From Ahaetulla prasina (lineage: Eukaryota; Chordata; Lepidosauria; Squamata; Colubridae): DNA of 64,000 bases. This document shows, piece by piece, positions 63,455-64,000 of this stretch. Numbering within the stretch: the stretch's first letter is position 1; the number at the start of each line of letters is the position of its first letter. The position numbers and the translations under genes are program-made. The stretch is taken from the NCBI RefSeq assembly GCF_028640845.1, contig NC_080539.1:157169236-157233235 (forward strand), written 5' to 3'. The notes beneath the pieces are model-generated. The model made no database searches. It worked only from the letters and a program-made list of their open reading frames with translations, and was not told where the DNA came from.

Positions 63455-64000
63455 TACTATACTAAGCCAAGACTTTATAATCAGAGTTGGATAAGCTATG
63501 GTGGATATCTTCACACATTACATTATCATCAAAATAAATCACATTATGTAAGACAACTTTCTCCAAATCTTCTGGCTTCGGGATATGCAGATTTCAACCT
63601 CTAGAGAGTTGGCCATGGCCACTTGCCAGAAAACTGAAGTTTGGAGTTGAGTCCGCACATCTGGAAGCCACCCAGGTTGAAAAAGTCTTGATTTAGCATG
63701 CCTAGGTCAGTCATAGCGATGACATAGATTTTCCCCAGGAGGGAGCCCTTTAAGATCCTAGAATCCCATCATTGCTGTAATTGAATCTACCCATCTTGCT
63801 GCTGGGTGTCTTCACTTTCTTTTCATTCTTGATAGTCCACACAAAATAGCTGGGATACATGAACGTAGCACAAAAATTTCTTTTTTCCCCCCGATTTATC
63901 GTAAGATCAGATTTGGCGAAGCAGGATTTCCTTATTGGTAGCAGACTTTTTATAATTGACTTGCTTTGCTTTGAGAAGGGTAGCCTATAGCCATCAAACT
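63455..64000. other. No gene recognised
   Basis: 'GGCCACTTGCCAGAAAACTG' through 'CCACCCAGGTTGAAAAAGTC' (63610-63690) resembles a decayed copy of the palindromic hAT-like family at 28368. The rest is unassigned. Confidence 0.4.

Overview
The window is vertebrate nuclear DNA, most likely from a snake and probably an advanced one. It has one confident gene, a complete MYCN proto-oncogene on the + strand near the right end (coding 57408-58221 and 60184-60785). The snake assignment rests on the repeats. These include CR1-type LINE 3' ends whose tails run into (AATAG/ATTCT)n microsatellites, a Sauria-type SINE, squamate tRNA-derived SINEs, L2/CR1-clade LINEs with a CCGCCCTGAGTCCTTC hairpin tail, and many short hAT-type elements. 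The family names are recalled, not searched.

Region by region: 0.1-5.3 kb holds old CR1 tails, a SINE and short DNA-transposon remnants. From 5318 to 12902 there is an unusual compound structure. Two ~1.83-kb copies of one host segment, about 98% alike by eye, flank a 5'-truncated, frameshifted Gypsy retrotransposon whose polypurine tract and 3' LTR are intact. Each host copy carries the same nested hAT miniature elements. 12.9-15.3 kb is AT-rich with nothing recognised. 15.4-19.45 kb holds a LINE tail and an internally deleted L2/CR1-clade LINE with a long GC-rich 5' region. 19.5-42.2 kb is intergenic, with SINEs, LINE fragments (including R4/Dong-like and RTE-like pieces), hAT miniature elements and microsatellites. 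42.3-46.3 kb holds a second, nearly intact copy of the L2/CR1-clade LINE. 46.3-47.15 kb is a SINE split by a 601-bp solo LTR with a perfect 5-bp target duplication. 47.3-53.2 kb holds a LINE tail, two more copies of a fold-back element, a Sauria-like SINE and a cluster of hairpin elements in TA/TG repeats.

From about 54 kb the base composition becomes GC- and CpG-rich. This is the MYCN promoter/CpG island, with an E2F palindrome, a probable noncoding exon 1 ending at a GT donor at 55347, and intron 1. Exon 2 encodes the transactivation half. Exon 3 encodes the acidic tract, bHLH and leucine zipper. The ~0.9-kb 3' UTR keeps let-7, miR-101, miR-34 and miR-17 seed matches, and the gene ends at an AATAAA at 61695. 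Downstream lie a convergent pair of CTCF-like motifs and another hAT miniature element.

No second host protein gene is supported. Apart from MYCN and the mobile-element proteins, I regard the open frames as chance. I do not see a convincing new multi-gene biological system. The most notable items are the Gypsy-bracketing duplication (real or an assembly artefact), the hAT family with a variable number of internal ~40-bp units, and the hairpin cluster at 52.3-53.1 kb.
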